64,000 bases of DNA, from assembly GCF_028993635.1 (NCBI RefSeq), contig NZ_CP118631.1, positions 3,038,001 through 3,102,000 on the forward strand. Reading direction: 5' to 3'. A program made the position numbers and the translations under genes. The notes beneath the pieces were generated by a model. The model had not been told where the DNA came from, ran no database searches, and was given only the letters and a program-made list of their open reading frames with translations. This stretch comes from Mucilaginibacter sp. SJ (GTDB lineage: Bacteria; Bacteroidota; Bacteroidia; Sphingobacteriales; Sphingobacteriaceae). This document shows positions 36,172 through 44,507 of this stretch, piece after piece. The first letter of the stretch is position 1. Each line of letters opens with the position of its first letter.

Positions 36172-38439
36172 ATGGCTTTTGATTTAGATATGATCAAAAA
36201 GGTTTACGACCGCTACAGCACACGTGTTGATGCTGCCCGTAAAGCGACCGGTAAACCCCTAACTTTAACCGAAAAGATTTTATATGCCCACCTTAGCGAA
36301 GGCGATGCTCAAAAAGCATTTGGTCGCGGGGTAGATTATGTTGATTTTGCACCAGACCGCGTAGCTATGCAGGATGCTACCGCGCAGATGGCCCTTTTGC
36401 AGTTTATGCAAGCCGGTCGCCCGCAGGTTGCCGTTCCATCTACCGTACATTGTGATCACTTAATACAGGCAAAAATTGGCGCTGTTGAAGATTTAAATAC
36501 TGCTGTTGACGTTAACCGTGAAGTTTATGACTTCCTGGCTTCAGTATCTGATAAATATGGTATTGGTTTCTGGAAAGCCGGTGCAGGTATCATTCACCAG
36601 GTAGTGTTGGAAAACTACGCTTTCCCGGGTGGTATGATGATCGGTACCGACTCACATACACCTAATGCTGGTGGTTTAGGTATGATTGCTATTGGTGTTG
36701 GTGGCGCTGATGCTTGCGACGTAATGGCCGGCTTACCATGGGAGCTTAAATTCCCTAAACTTATCGGTGTTAAATTAACCGGTAAACTTTCTGGCTGGAC
36801 TTCAGCTAAAGACGTTATCCTGCGTGTTGCTGGTATCCTTACCGTAAAAGGTGGTACCGGTGCTATTGTTGAGTACTTTGGCGAAGGCGCACGTTCAATG
36901 TCAGCAACCGGTAAAGGTACTATTTGTAACATGGGTGCCGAAATCGGTGCTACTACCTCTATCTTCGGTTACGACGAAAAAGCTGCTGCTTACTTAAAAG
37001 GTACAAAACGTGCCGATATCGCTGAACTTGCTGACGCTATCGCAGAACACCTAACCGGCGACGAAGAAGTTTACGCTAATCCAGAGCAATATTTCGACCA
37101 GGTTATCGAAATCAACCTGAGCGAGCTTGAACCACATGTAAACGGTCCGTTCACTCCGGATTTGGCATGGCCTATCTCTAAATTTGCAACCGCTGTTAAA
37201 GAAAACGGTTGGCCTACTAAATTAGAAGTTGGTTTGATTGGTTCATGTACCAACTCATCATACGAGGATATTACCCGTTCTGCTTCTATCGCTAAACAGG
37301 CTATCGATAAAAAATTAAAAACTCAGGCCGAGTTTACCATTACTCCGGGTTCTGAGCAGGTACGTTACACTGTTGACCGCGACGGTTATCTTGATACTTT
37401 TGCTCAAATGGGCGGTGTGGTATTGGCTAACGCCTGCGGACCATGTATTGGCCAGTGGGCCCGTCATACTGATGATCCTACCCGTAAAAACTCTATCATC
37501 ACTTCGTTTAACCGTAACTTCGCTAAACGCCAGGATGGTAACCCTAACACCCACGCTTTCGTAGCGTCTCCTGAAATTGTTACCGCTTTCGCTATCGCGG
37601 GTGACTTAACCTTTAACCCACTTACCGATACTTTAACTAACGAAGCCGGTGAGCAAGTTAAATTTGATGAGCCTCAAGGCATCGAACTACCTGTAAAAGG
37701 TTTCGCTGTTGAAGATGCAGGCTACCAGGCACCAGCCGAGGACGGCAGCAAAGTTGAAGTTATCGTTTCTCCAACTTCATCACGTTTACAATTACTTGAG
37801 CCATTTAAAGCATGGGAAGGTACCGACATTACAGGCCTGAAATTACTGATCAAAGCTAAAGGTAAATGTACTACCGACCATATTTCGATGGCTGGTCCAT
37901 GGTTGAAATTCCGCGGTCACCTGGATAACATTTCAAACAACATGCTCATTGGTGCTATCAACTACTTTAACCTTACTGCCGATAGCGTTAAAAACGAATT
38001 AACCGGCGAATACGGTCCGGTTCCGGCTACTCAACGTGCTTACAAAGCAGCAGGTATCGGTTCGATAGTAGTAGGCGACGAAAACTACGGCGAAGGTTCA
38101 TCACGTGAGCACGCGGCTATGGAACCACGTCACCTTGGTGTACGTGCCATATTGGTAAAATCATTTGCCCGTATCCACGAAACCAACCTTAAAAAACAAG
38201 GTATGCTTGGTATCACGTTCGCCGATCCTAACGATTACGAAAAGATCCAGGAAGATGACAACATCGATATCACCGGCTTAACTACTTTTGCCCCAGGCCA
38301 GCAGTTAACCGTGGTATTACACCATAAAGATGGTTCAACCGAATCATTCCCTGTAAACCACACTTACAATGCTCAGCAGATTGAGTGGTTTAAAGCAGGC
38401 GGTGCGTTGAATATCATCCGCAAGCAAATGGCATCTTAA
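36172..38439 (+). CDS. acn: aconitate hydratase (mitochondrial/AcnA-like type)
   Basis: TCA-cycle enzyme isomerising citrate to isocitrate through cis-aconitate, using a 4Fe-4S cluster; cytosolic. 755 residues, the length of the mitochondrial-type family. Cluster ligands: Cys near 358 in [10 protein letters not shown] and CX2C in ACGPCIGQW (near 422/425). Further blocks: [37 protein letters not shown] and the swivel domain starting near 560. Codon usage is strongly regular (highly expressed type). A terminator follows the stop. Confidence 0.95.
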   Translation: MAFDLDMIKKVYDRYSTRVDAARKATGKPLTLTEKILYAHLSEGDAQKAFGRGVDYVDFAPDRVAMQDATAQMALLQFMQAGRPQVAVPSTVHCDHLIQAKIGAVEDLNTAVDVNREVYDFLASVSDKYGIGFWKAGAGIIHQVVLENYAFPGGMMIGTDSHTPNAGGLGMIAIGVGGADACDVMAGLPWELKFPKLIGVKLTGKLSGWTSAKDVILRVAGILTVKGGTGAIVEYFGEGARSMSATGKGTICNMGAEIGATTSIFGYDEKAAAYLKGTKRADIAELADAIAEHLTGDEEVYANPEQYFDQVIEINLSELEPHVNGPFTPDLAWPISKFATAVKENGWPTKLEVGLIGSCTNSSYEDITRSASIAKQAIDKKLKTQAEFTITPGSEQVRYTVDRDGYLDTFAQMGGVVLANACGPCIGQWARHTDDPTRKNSIITSFNRNFAKRQDGNPNTHAFVASPEIVTAFAIAGDLTFNPLTDTLTNEAGEQVKFDEPQGIELPVKGFAVEDAGYQAPAEDGSKVEVIVSPTSSRLQLLEPFKAWEGTDITGLKLLIKAKGKCTTDHISMAGPWLKFRGHLDNISNNMLIGAINYFNLTADSVKNELTGEYGPVPATQRAYKAAGIGSIVVGDENYGEGSSREHAAMEPRHLGVRAILVKSFARIHETNLKKQGMLGITFADPNDYEKIQEDDNIDITGLTTFAPGQQLTVVLHHKDGSTESFPVNHTYNAQQIEWFKAGGALNIIRKQMAS

Positions 38440-38478
38440 TTTCGGATATCGGAATTTTGATTTCGGATTTAATATTGA

Positions 38479-38508
38479 AGGCCTTCCCATTTTGGGGAGG
38501 CTTTTTTG
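38479..38508 (+). terminator. Rho-independent terminator after aconitase
   Basis: GCCTTCCC / GGGGAGGC stem (8 bp, one GU) with ATTTT loop, then six T at 38502-38507. Confidence 0.82.
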
Positions 38509-38528
38509 TTGGGTAAAAATATAAATAA

Positions 38529-38624
38529 GCGTCATTGCGAGGTACGAAGCAATCCCCGATTTGCAGAGCGACTATACAAGTGCCTCTGTACGGTTCGCGA
38601 TTGCTTCGTACCTCGCAATGACGC
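38529..38624. repeat. REP palindrome with perfect 26-bp arms
   Basis: Left arm 38529-38554 and right arm 38599-38624 are exact reverse complements over 26 bp (core ATTGCGAGGTACGAAGCAAT). The 44-bp centre has no further structure seen. The word GTCATTGCGAGG-ACGAAGCAATC is a widespread REP-like sequence in many bacterial genomes. Confidence 0.9.
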
Positions 38625-38676
38625 GCGATAAAGCTTTGTCCTTTCCCTGGCCGTGTCCCTGCGGCCAACTATTTAC

Positions 38677-38706
38677 AAAAAAAAACGCCCGTGATAACAC
38701 GGACGC
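38677..38706 (-). terminator. Rho-independent terminator after nagB fusion gene
   Basis: On the minus strand AGCGTCCGTG-TTAT-CACGGGCGTT, 9-10 bp stem, followed by nine T. Lies 58 bp beyond the nagB stop. Confidence 0.85.
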
Positions 38707-38764
38707 TGGGGGTAGATGTATTTTTCAATTCTATGAACCATCAACCATGATCCATGAACTAATT

Positions 38765-40684
38765 TTAGAATTTATATCTCACAAACGCTTCCATAGCTTC
38801 GTATTCAGCCAAACCAAGGCGGTCATAACGTTGAGCAGTGTCGCGGGTGCGGTCTTCTGCACGTACCCAGAACTCCCTTGCATCATCACCAGGGAACACC
38901 GGAGTATCTTTTTGCGACTGGTGTTTGAAGATCGCATTTCGCTTCCTGATCACTTCCTGTGGCGACAATGGTACGGCCATTTCTATCTCATAAGTCTCAA
39001 ACTCATGCCATGCACCACGGTACATCCACAACCAGCAATCTTCTACCCAGGTTTCCTTGCCTTTTAATCGTTCTAATGCCGCTAAGATGATCTTGAAGCA
39101 TACCAGGTGGGTACCGTTGGGATCTGCAAAATCGCCCGCTGCAAAGATCTGCTGTGGTTTTACTTTCTGAAGCAGGTCGATGGTCAACTGGATATCTTCC
39201 TCACCTACCGAGTTCTTTTTGGTTTTACCGGTTTCGTAAAACGGCAGCGCCATAAAGTGGATATGGTCATCCTGTAAACCTGCATACCTTGCGCCTGAAA
39301 TCGCTTCTGTTTTCCTGATAAAGCCTTTTACGTTCCTGATCTCCTGGGTATCGATCTCGTTCGGCTGTTTGGTTGGAAAAAAGGTACGCATATCTTCATA
39401 GGATTTTTGAAGATGAGCAGTTTCTTCGCCGATGCTCTTTGTAAAGTCGATGGCAAATTCCATGTACCTCAAAACGTCGTCATCCCATACGGCGGTATTG
39501 CCGGATGTTTGGTAGGCCACGTGTACATCATGCCCCTGGTCTACCAAACGGATAAATGTACCCCCCATCGAAATCACATCATCATCGGGGTGCGGTGAAA
39601 AGATGATACTTCTCTTTTTGGCAGGCAACGCCCTTTCCGGTCTTTGCGAATCATCCGCATCCGGTTTACCGCCCGGCCAGCCGGTAATGGTATGCTGGAT
39701 CTGGTTAAAAATATCAATGTTGATATTATATACCGGGCCCTGCTCTACCGCAAGTTGGGCCATGCCGTGGTTATTATAATCTTCTTCTGTTAGTTTCAGT
39801 ACCGGTTTGTTAACCTCATTCGCCAACCAGATCACGGCCTTTTTCTTTAACCGGTTATCCCATACACAATCTTTCACCAGCCATGGGGTATCAAACCGGG
39901 TTAGTTCTGACGCTGCATCTGCATCCAGTACAAACTCTACATGTTGTGACAATTGCAGGTAGGTTGCAGGTACTTCGCCTGAGATCTCTCCTTCTACGGC
40001 TTTCTTGATGATCGGCGCTTTCTTCTTGTTCCAGGCCATCAATATGATTTCCCTGGCTTTGAAGATTGTGCCAATCCCCATGGTAATGGCCTTAGTTGGC
40101 ACATCAGCTTTACCACCGAAATCGCGGGCAGCGTCACGTCTGGTCAGGTCGTCAAGCGTTACCATCCTTGTGCCTGAGTTTGGTGCAGATCCCGGTTCGT
40201 TGAAGCCGATGTGACCTGTACGACCGATACCCAAGATTTGAAGGTCTAACCCGCCAAGTTCTTCTATCTGCTTTTCATAGGCTAAACAGAACGCAACAAC
40301 TTCGTCTTTATCCAAAGTACCATCAGGGATGTGAACATTGGCTTTATCGATATCTATATGGCTGAACAAGTTTTCGTACATGAAGGTTACATAGCTTTGC
40401 GCTGCTGTGGGTTTCATGGGGTAATACTCATCCAGATTGAAAGTGATCACATTCTTAAAGCTTAAGCCTGCTTCTTTGTGCTGCCTTACCAGTTCGGCAT
40501 ATACCCCTATCGGGGTTACACCGGTGGCAAGCCCTAATACCGCTTTTTCGCCTTTAGCTTGTTTCGCGCGGATCAGATCTGCTATCCGGTTCGCTACCGC
40601 TACCGAGGCTTCCTGTTGGTTGTTGTATACGCTTACCGGTAACTTCTCGTAACGTGTCTCTTCCAATAAATTTAATCGTGCCAT
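38765..40684 (-). CDS. nagB: glucosamine-6-phosphate deaminase fused to PIG-L/LmbE deacetylase
   Basis: 639 residues with two catalytic domains. Residues 1-265 form a NagB deaminase/isomerase (GlcN6P to Fru6P + ammonia): VITFNLDEYYPM with Asp near 81, GIGRTGHIGFNEPGS with His near 157 and Glu further on. Residues 355-600 form a PIG-L/LmbE-type zinc deacetylase: IIFSPHPDDDVISMGGTFIRL. The fusion is known in Bacteroidota. The position equivalent to E. coli Asp141 is threonine here (RTGH instead of NDGH), see findings. Cytosolic amino-sugar catabolism; the second domain could deacetylate GlcNAc-6-P. Upstream lies an attenuator-like leader. Confidence 0.92.
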   Translation of the reverse strand: MARLNLLEETRYEKLPVSVYNNQQEASVAVANRIADLIRAKQAKGEKAVLGLATGVTPIGVYAELVRQHKEAGLSFKNVITFNLDEYYPMKPTAAQSYVTFMYENLFSHIDIDKANVHIPDGTLDKDEVVAFCLAYEKQIEELGGLDLQILGIGRTGHIGFNEPGSAPNSGTRMVTLDDLTRRDAARDFGGKADVPTKAITMGIGTIFKAREIILMAWNKKKAPIIKKAVEGEISGEVPATYLQLSQHVEFVLDADAASELTRFDTPWLVKDCVWDNRLKKKAVIWLANEVNKPVLKLTEEDYNNHGMAQLAVEQGPVYNINIDIFNQIQHTITGWPGGKPDADDSQRPERALPAKKRSIIFSPHPDDDVISMGGTFIRLVDQGHDVHVAYQTSGNTAVWDDDVLRYMEFAIDFTKSIGEETAHLQKSYEDMRTFFPTKQPNEIDTQEIRNVKGFIRKTEAISGARYAGLQDDHIHFMALPFYETGKTKKNSVGEEDIQLTIDLLQKVKPQQIFAAGDFADPNGTHLVCFKIILAALERLKGKETWVEDCWLWMYRGAWHEFETYEIEMAVPLSPQEVIRKRNAIFKHQSQKDTPVFPGDDAREFWVRAEDRTRDTAQRYDRLGLAEYEAMEAFVRYKF

Positions 40685-40737
40685 AATTTGTTCAGAACCT
40701 ATATGTTATATGTTAATGTTTAAAAAAGTCGCTATAC

Positions 40738-40763
40738 AAAAAACCCCCGCCAAGGGCGAGGAT
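40738..40763 (-). terminator. leader terminator of nagB (candidate attenuator)
   Basis: Minus-strand stem CCTCGCC-CTT-GGCGGGG (7 bp, one GU), then six T (plus-strand A at 40738-40743), located 54 bp before the nagB ATG. The 5' arm (AUCCUCGCC, 40763-40755) can pair instead with GGUGAGGAU from 40801-40793, an antiterminator, while CCTCA (40810-40806) can sequester that strand. Confidence 0.65.
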
Positions 40764-40853
40764 TTTTATCAAACCAATTAACAAAAATGTTTATCCTCAC
40801 CGACATGAGGGTAAAGTAAAGTGCGTATAATAATATGCTGTGCATTATCAATA

Positions 40854-40861
40854 CAAACTTA
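40854..40861 (-). promoter_or_regulatory. -7 element of nagB leader
   Basis: TAAGTTTG on the minus strand matches TAnnTTTG exactly; predicted start near 40847, giving a leader of about 160 nt. No convincing -33 element. Confidence 0.4.
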
Positions 40862-41060
40862 CTAAAACAAAATTTGAATTAAAAGAACTTTTTAAATTTT
40901 TTTAATAAGTATTTTATCCGGGAAAGGATAGGATGGGGTTCATTTTGGCTAAAATTCACACATATTAGTGAAGCTTATCCTAAGTAATAGTAAGAATCCT
41001 CTTTTCTTTCGCATCGTGACTTACGAAAATCATCATTCCCCTGGCTCAATCAAAATCGGG

Positions 41061-41137
41061 TGTCATGCAGAGCTCGTCGAAGCATGGCGGGCAAGGCCTC
41101 TGCGCACGACCCTTCGACGGGCTCAGGGTGACAGGCC
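41061..41137. repeat. REP element (family A), intact copy
   Basis: Inverted relative to 24080-24152/24351-24366, about 75 bp with blocks CATGCAGAGCTCGTCGAAGC and CTTCGACGGGCTCAGGGTG. The two TCGAAG arms form an imperfect hairpin of about 60 bp. This copy lacks the MITE and shows what the 24-kb copy looked like before insertion. Confidence 0.8.
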
Positions 41138-41209
41138 TTCTTTGATTAATTTATTTTTCCGTTAGAGTCATATAATTTAACATCCCACTTAGACCCTCCC
41201 AAAAAAGGC

Positions 41210-41243
41210 AAAAGAGTTCCTGATGGGCAGGAATACTCTTTTT
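41210..41243. terminator. hairpin terminator (either direction)
   Basis: AAAAGAGTTCCTG / CAGGAA-TA-CTCTTTT, 13 paired bases with a 2-nt bulge and loop ATGGG, followed by T on plus and by CTCTTTTGCCTTTTTT on minus. Best candidate 3' end for the small RNA on the minus strand. Confidence 0.6.
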
Positions 41244-41283
41244 GCTAACCAATTATAAAACATAAATCATGAGATGAGAAGAG

Positions 41284-41366
41284 ATGCAGGGGTGGAATCG
41301 AACCATCCATTTGCTGCCGGCCAGCTCCTGCCATTTAGTTTAAAATGAACCCCGTTCGCAAACTAA
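41284..41366 (-). ncRNA. candidate small RNA with mini-tRNA-like fold
   Basis: On the minus strand: stem TTAGTTT/AAACTAA (7 bp; 41366-41360 with 41341-41335) with inner GAAC/GTTC; then an acceptor-like helix ATGGCAGG (41334-41327) with CCTGCAT (41290-41284), enclosing a GCTG/CAGC hairpin and a T-arm GATGG-TTCGATT-CCACC (41307-41291) with canonical TTCRANY loop. There is no normal D-arm or anticodon arm, so it is not an ordinary tRNA. A perfect -7 element is just upstream and a hairpin terminator downstream. Could equally be a decayed tRNA or integration remnant. Confidence 0.38.
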
Positions 41367-41373
41367 TCTGTTA

Positions 41374-41381
41374 CAAATATA
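41374..41381 (-). promoter_or_regulatory. -7 element upstream of candidate RNA
   Basis: TATATTTG on the minus strand, an exact TAnnTTTG match, 8 bp from the first paired base of the RNA. The -33 position is AT-rich without TTTG. Confidence 0.4.
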
Positions 41382-41556
41382 TAAATATTCTATTAAATCT
41401 ATATATTTAGTAGAATTTATTCATAAAAAATTCATCTTATTTATAAAACAAGTCTATTAAGTATTAAATATCACTGATAATCAAAATATTAACTCTAAGC
41501 TTCGTGCATTCTGCTTTAGCTTTCGTATAAAAACCCATTAATTACCGGGGCTATTA

Positions 41557-44118
41557 TCAGCGCGGGTCAGACTTATTAGAACAGATCTTTTCGAAGGGGA
41601 CCGGGTACTCTTCGCCTAATGACTTTTCATATTCAGCGCTAAACTCCTCATAAATTTTTCGGGCATGTTCAATGCCTTTGGTACGCCGCAGGGCTTTGAG
41701 TTTAAACTTAATGCCGATATCATTAAACGGATCGATATTCAGCACAATGCGCGAAATCTCCAGCGCTTTTTTATAATCAAAGGCATCGTAAGCTTTTTTT
41801 ATTACCGGCAAAATAACCGGCATCAGCACCTCTTCATACTCCTGCTTAAAATCATCAAGCCAAATTTCAGGGATTTGCTGCAACAGCCCGCCACGGGCAA
41901 CTAAGTCGAGGTAACTGAACGCGGAAGGTTCACCAACATTAGTTTGTTTAAGTGCTTCCCTCACCACAAAATAATCGCAATAAAAATGTTCGGTGCTGAT
42001 AAAACTATAGGTATCGTTTAAAAAAGCAAGTTCCAGGCCATCTATATCCGAAAGGATGTTACGAAGGTGATTGATGGTTACACCGCGAATATTCTTAGTT
42101 TTGACTACATCCTTATCCGGCCATAGTGTAGTGGAGATTTTTTTTGATACCACACCGTTCTTTTCGCGACTGTTCAACAAAATAAGGATAAACAGCTGCT
42201 TGATCTTGGGACTAAACAGGTAAGTAATATCCCGCTTATTTTTATCATAAACAGTGAACTCGCCAAGGAGGTAAACAGCGTTGGCCTTGTTGCCTATTTC
42301 AGGTTCTATTTTTTGTTCGGCAAAACGCTCTTCGTTAACAGCAGCAGGTTCATCGTTATCCTTTTTCCGCCTTAAGAAAAATACAACAATTCCGTATAAC
42401 AACACAAATGCAGACGCGCCACCCAATATCCTGTATAAAGTAAAAGATTTGCTTTTGGGTTGGTGGGCGGCCACAAATGCCTCCTGGCTCACAGGCGGCG
42501 CGGTAAGTGCGAAGATTTTTATGGTAGACCGGGATGGTGTTTCAAACTCCTGGGTAGTGCAGTAAAATACATCCTGCCCGGCATTATAAAACAGGTTATG
42601 GTCAGTTTCTATCCGTTCGGACACAACCGGGATGGTACCGCTTACTACCTGGTACGAACCATCTTTTATTGAAAATTTGTACAGACGCAAACTGGTTTTA
42701 GGCCGTTCATGCGGATAGCATAGCACATAAAAAAACTGCTTATCTTTGGATACAATGAGATTATTGGCTGGTACAAATGCTTCTTCATCCGGTTTGATCT
42801 CCCAGAGCTTTTTAATGCTATGCTTATCCAGGTTAACCCGGTACAGGTCATAATAGTGCATCCCGCCTACTACCTGGTTGCCCGACTGGTTGCCGTAGCC
42901 GCCAAAAATGTAAACATCATTGTTTTGATCAGCTGTACTTGCTGCCGAAAAAAACCGGGGGTTGATCACATCGCCAGTAAAACTTTGTTGCTGCCAGGTA
43001 TCTGCGGCTTTATCATATTTAAAAAAGTTATTATAGTATTTAAAAGAGCCGTACCCGCCAAAAAGGTAAAAGTTGTTAAAGTCCTTATCGTAAAAAATAT
43101 TATGATGATGCCTTTGCTCCGTTATGGTCGCCTTACCATAAAAATCCCAGCTAAGGCTGTCCAGGCTAAAAGCAGCGATACTTGGAGCAGGTTGTGGGGC
43201 CTTGAGCACTTCATACAAATAACATTCATTCTCCTTAAGGTTTACGATACTTTTGCCCAGGTGCAAAGGCACTGCCAGTTTATTTTTGAATGGTTTTGTT
43301 CCTACTGCATCCCGCCCGGCATCATAAAACATCAGGGAATCACTTTTGAAGATAAAGAACTGTTCATTTCTTTCATTAAAGTTGATCCCTGCAACCTCGT
43401 TAAAAGTATGCACGAACTTCTGTTTCCAAAAGTATGATTCGTTGATAAGCCATGCCGGGTTATCAACATGCCCCAGGTTATCTCCCTCAACCGTAAAAAC
43501 ATCATTGCCGGTCCATTCACTAAGCAGAAAGGTATAGGTTTTATCATCGTTGCTGACAACCAGGTTTTTAATGGCCATATTCGGCACATCCGAATAATGT
43601 TCGTTTTTGCCAAAGGTGATCTTCGCGGTTAATTTACCGTTAAAACCCAATCCTGTAGCCCGGTGCCATTTTCCGTTTACGGAAATGCCTACTTTATCAC
43701 CTTTGAGATCAAGATCAACTATCACCTTAAACCATTTACGCCGTTTCAGCATAGTATCGGCAAGGGGGATGCTGAGCTTATTACTCCGGCTATCAATATT
43801 GAAGTTGAGGAACGAGCCATGATTGTAAATCGCACTCAGGCTGTAGGAGTTACCCTTATCATCGGTTAAGTTTAAAATATAGCCAAGGTGCTGATTATCC
43901 CACAATGAAAGGTCGAAACCAATGACCAGGTGATCATGAAAGGTTGGCAGATCATCCTTAAAAACCTGGTAAGAGGTGCGCTTGCTCATCAGGCTGTCAT
44001 TTGAACCAAACTGCAACCCCTGCCCCCTGCTCTCAGTTGCAGACAGCAGTATAATAAAAAGCAATACAAGCTTACATGCCCTTTTTGAAAGCATTAAAAC
44101 CTTACTTTTTTCCACCAT
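41557..44118 (-). CDS. membrane-spanning LamG/Kelch transcriptional regulator (SARP-like output)
   Basis: 853 residues. Signal or first membrane segment at about 10-30 (ACKLVLLFIILLSATESRGQ); then a LamG-like jellyroll (about 35-205: VIGFDLSLWDN, FKVIVDLDLKGDKVGISVNGKWH); then Kelch-type repeats (about 335-545: NFYLFGGYGSFKYYNNFFKYD, DVYIFGGYGNQSGN); a second membrane helix (about 560-585: ILGGASAFVLLYGIVVFFLRRKK); and a cytosolic winged-helix DNA-binding domain (about 618-700: VYLLGEFTVYDKNKRDITYLFSPKIKQ) with a BTAD-like helical end (about 720-845). Read as a one-component sensor: extracytoplasmic ligand, cytosolic DNA binding. Diverges from a TolC-MacAB operon, its likely target. Confidence 0.8.
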   Translation of the reverse strand: MVEKSKVLMLSKRACKLVLLFIILLSATESRGQGLQFGSNDSLMSKRTSYQVFKDDLPTFHDHLVIGFDLSLWDNQHLGYILNLTDDKGNSYSLSAIYNHGSFLNFNIDSRSNKLSIPLADTMLKRRKWFKVIVDLDLKGDKVGISVNGKWHRATGLGFNGKLTAKITFGKNEHYSDVPNMAIKNLVVSNDDKTYTFLLSEWTGNDVFTVEGDNLGHVDNPAWLINESYFWKQKFVHTFNEVAGINFNERNEQFFIFKSDSLMFYDAGRDAVGTKPFKNKLAVPLHLGKSIVNLKENECYLYEVLKAPQPAPSIAAFSLDSLSWDFYGKATITEQRHHHNIFYDKDFNNFYLFGGYGSFKYYNNFFKYDKAADTWQQQSFTGDVINPRFFSAASTADQNNDVYIFGGYGNQSGNQVVGGMHYYDLYRVNLDKHSIKKLWEIKPDEEAFVPANNLIVSKDKQFFYVLCYPHERPKTSLRLYKFSIKDGSYQVVSGTIPVVSERIETDHNLFYNAGQDVFYCTTQEFETPSRSTIKIFALTAPPVSQEAFVAAHQPKSKSFTLYRILGGASAFVLLYGIVVFFLRRKKDNDEPAAVNEERFAEQKIEPEIGNKANAVYLLGEFTVYDKNKRDITYLFSPKIKQLFILILLNSREKNGVVSKKISTTLWPDKDVVKTKNIRGVTINHLRNILSDIDGLELAFLNDTYSFISTEHFYCDYFVVREALKQTNVGEPSAFSYLDLVARGGLLQQIPEIWLDDFKQEYEEVLMPVILPVIKKAYDAFDYKKALEISRIVLNIDPFNDIGIKFKLKALRRTKGIEHARKIYEEFSAEYEKSLGEEYPVPFEKICSNKSDPR

Positions 44119-44507
44119 TTATAATACATGTTTAAACTTGCTGATCAGGACAGCATTACAGGTTAGAATAATGTGCTAAATTATACATTTTTTTGAGTAC
44201 CGCAGGTGGGGGATTTTCATCATTTCGGCTGTCTGTTTGCCGCAACCGCGGCCCTTATATCCTAATACCGCAGTGCTGATTATTCAATCGTAAAAAACTT
44301 TTTACACAAGCGCGTTAAACCCGCCGCAAGCGCATCTAAGCGCACATTTTCAACTATAAACCTACCTGTCAGGCACTTACGGTAATAAAAATAATACATT
44401 ACTTACAGGCCCTGGCGTAGTCATATTAAAACATTTTGCCCGAAGCCGATATTCTTACTTGCACAAATGAGTAAATATCGACCGCTACGGGTATAATTTT
44501 AAAAACT
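44119..44507. other. intergenic region between regulator and efflux operon
   Basis: 389 bp between divergent genes. No ORF with family resemblance and no repeat family seen. A weak promoter candidate for the operon is TTTG at 44435-44438 with TTACTTG at 44455-44461 (degenerate -7). A binding site for the regulator would be expected here, but no clear palindrome stands out. Confidence 0.4.

Larger units (their letters stand above)
40862..41556. other. gene-free space with repeats and a candidate RNA
   Basis: About 870 bp without a protein gene between nagB and the LamG/Kelch regulator. Holds the nagB promoter, an AT-rich tract, a REP element (41061-41137), a hairpin terminator (41210-41243), a candidate structured RNA (41284-41366) and an AT-rich region towards 41556. 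Short open frames there run through the repeats and have no family resemblance. Confidence 0.6.

Noticed and set aside
38561-39067. 168-residue plus-strand open frame opposite nagB
   Set aside because: Shadow of the real minus-strand gene and of the REP and terminator sequences; composition (many Phe/Cys/His) is not protein-like.
41284-41320. Normal tRNA gene suggested by GGTTCGATTCC
   Set aside because: T-arm and part of an acceptor are present but D-arm, anticodon arm and CCA are missing; reported as candidate RNA instead.
42820-43437. 205-residue plus-strand frame opposite the LamG/Kelch regulator
   Set aside because: Antisense shadow: the minus strand gives a coherent protein with signal, propeller repeats and a DNA-binding domain.
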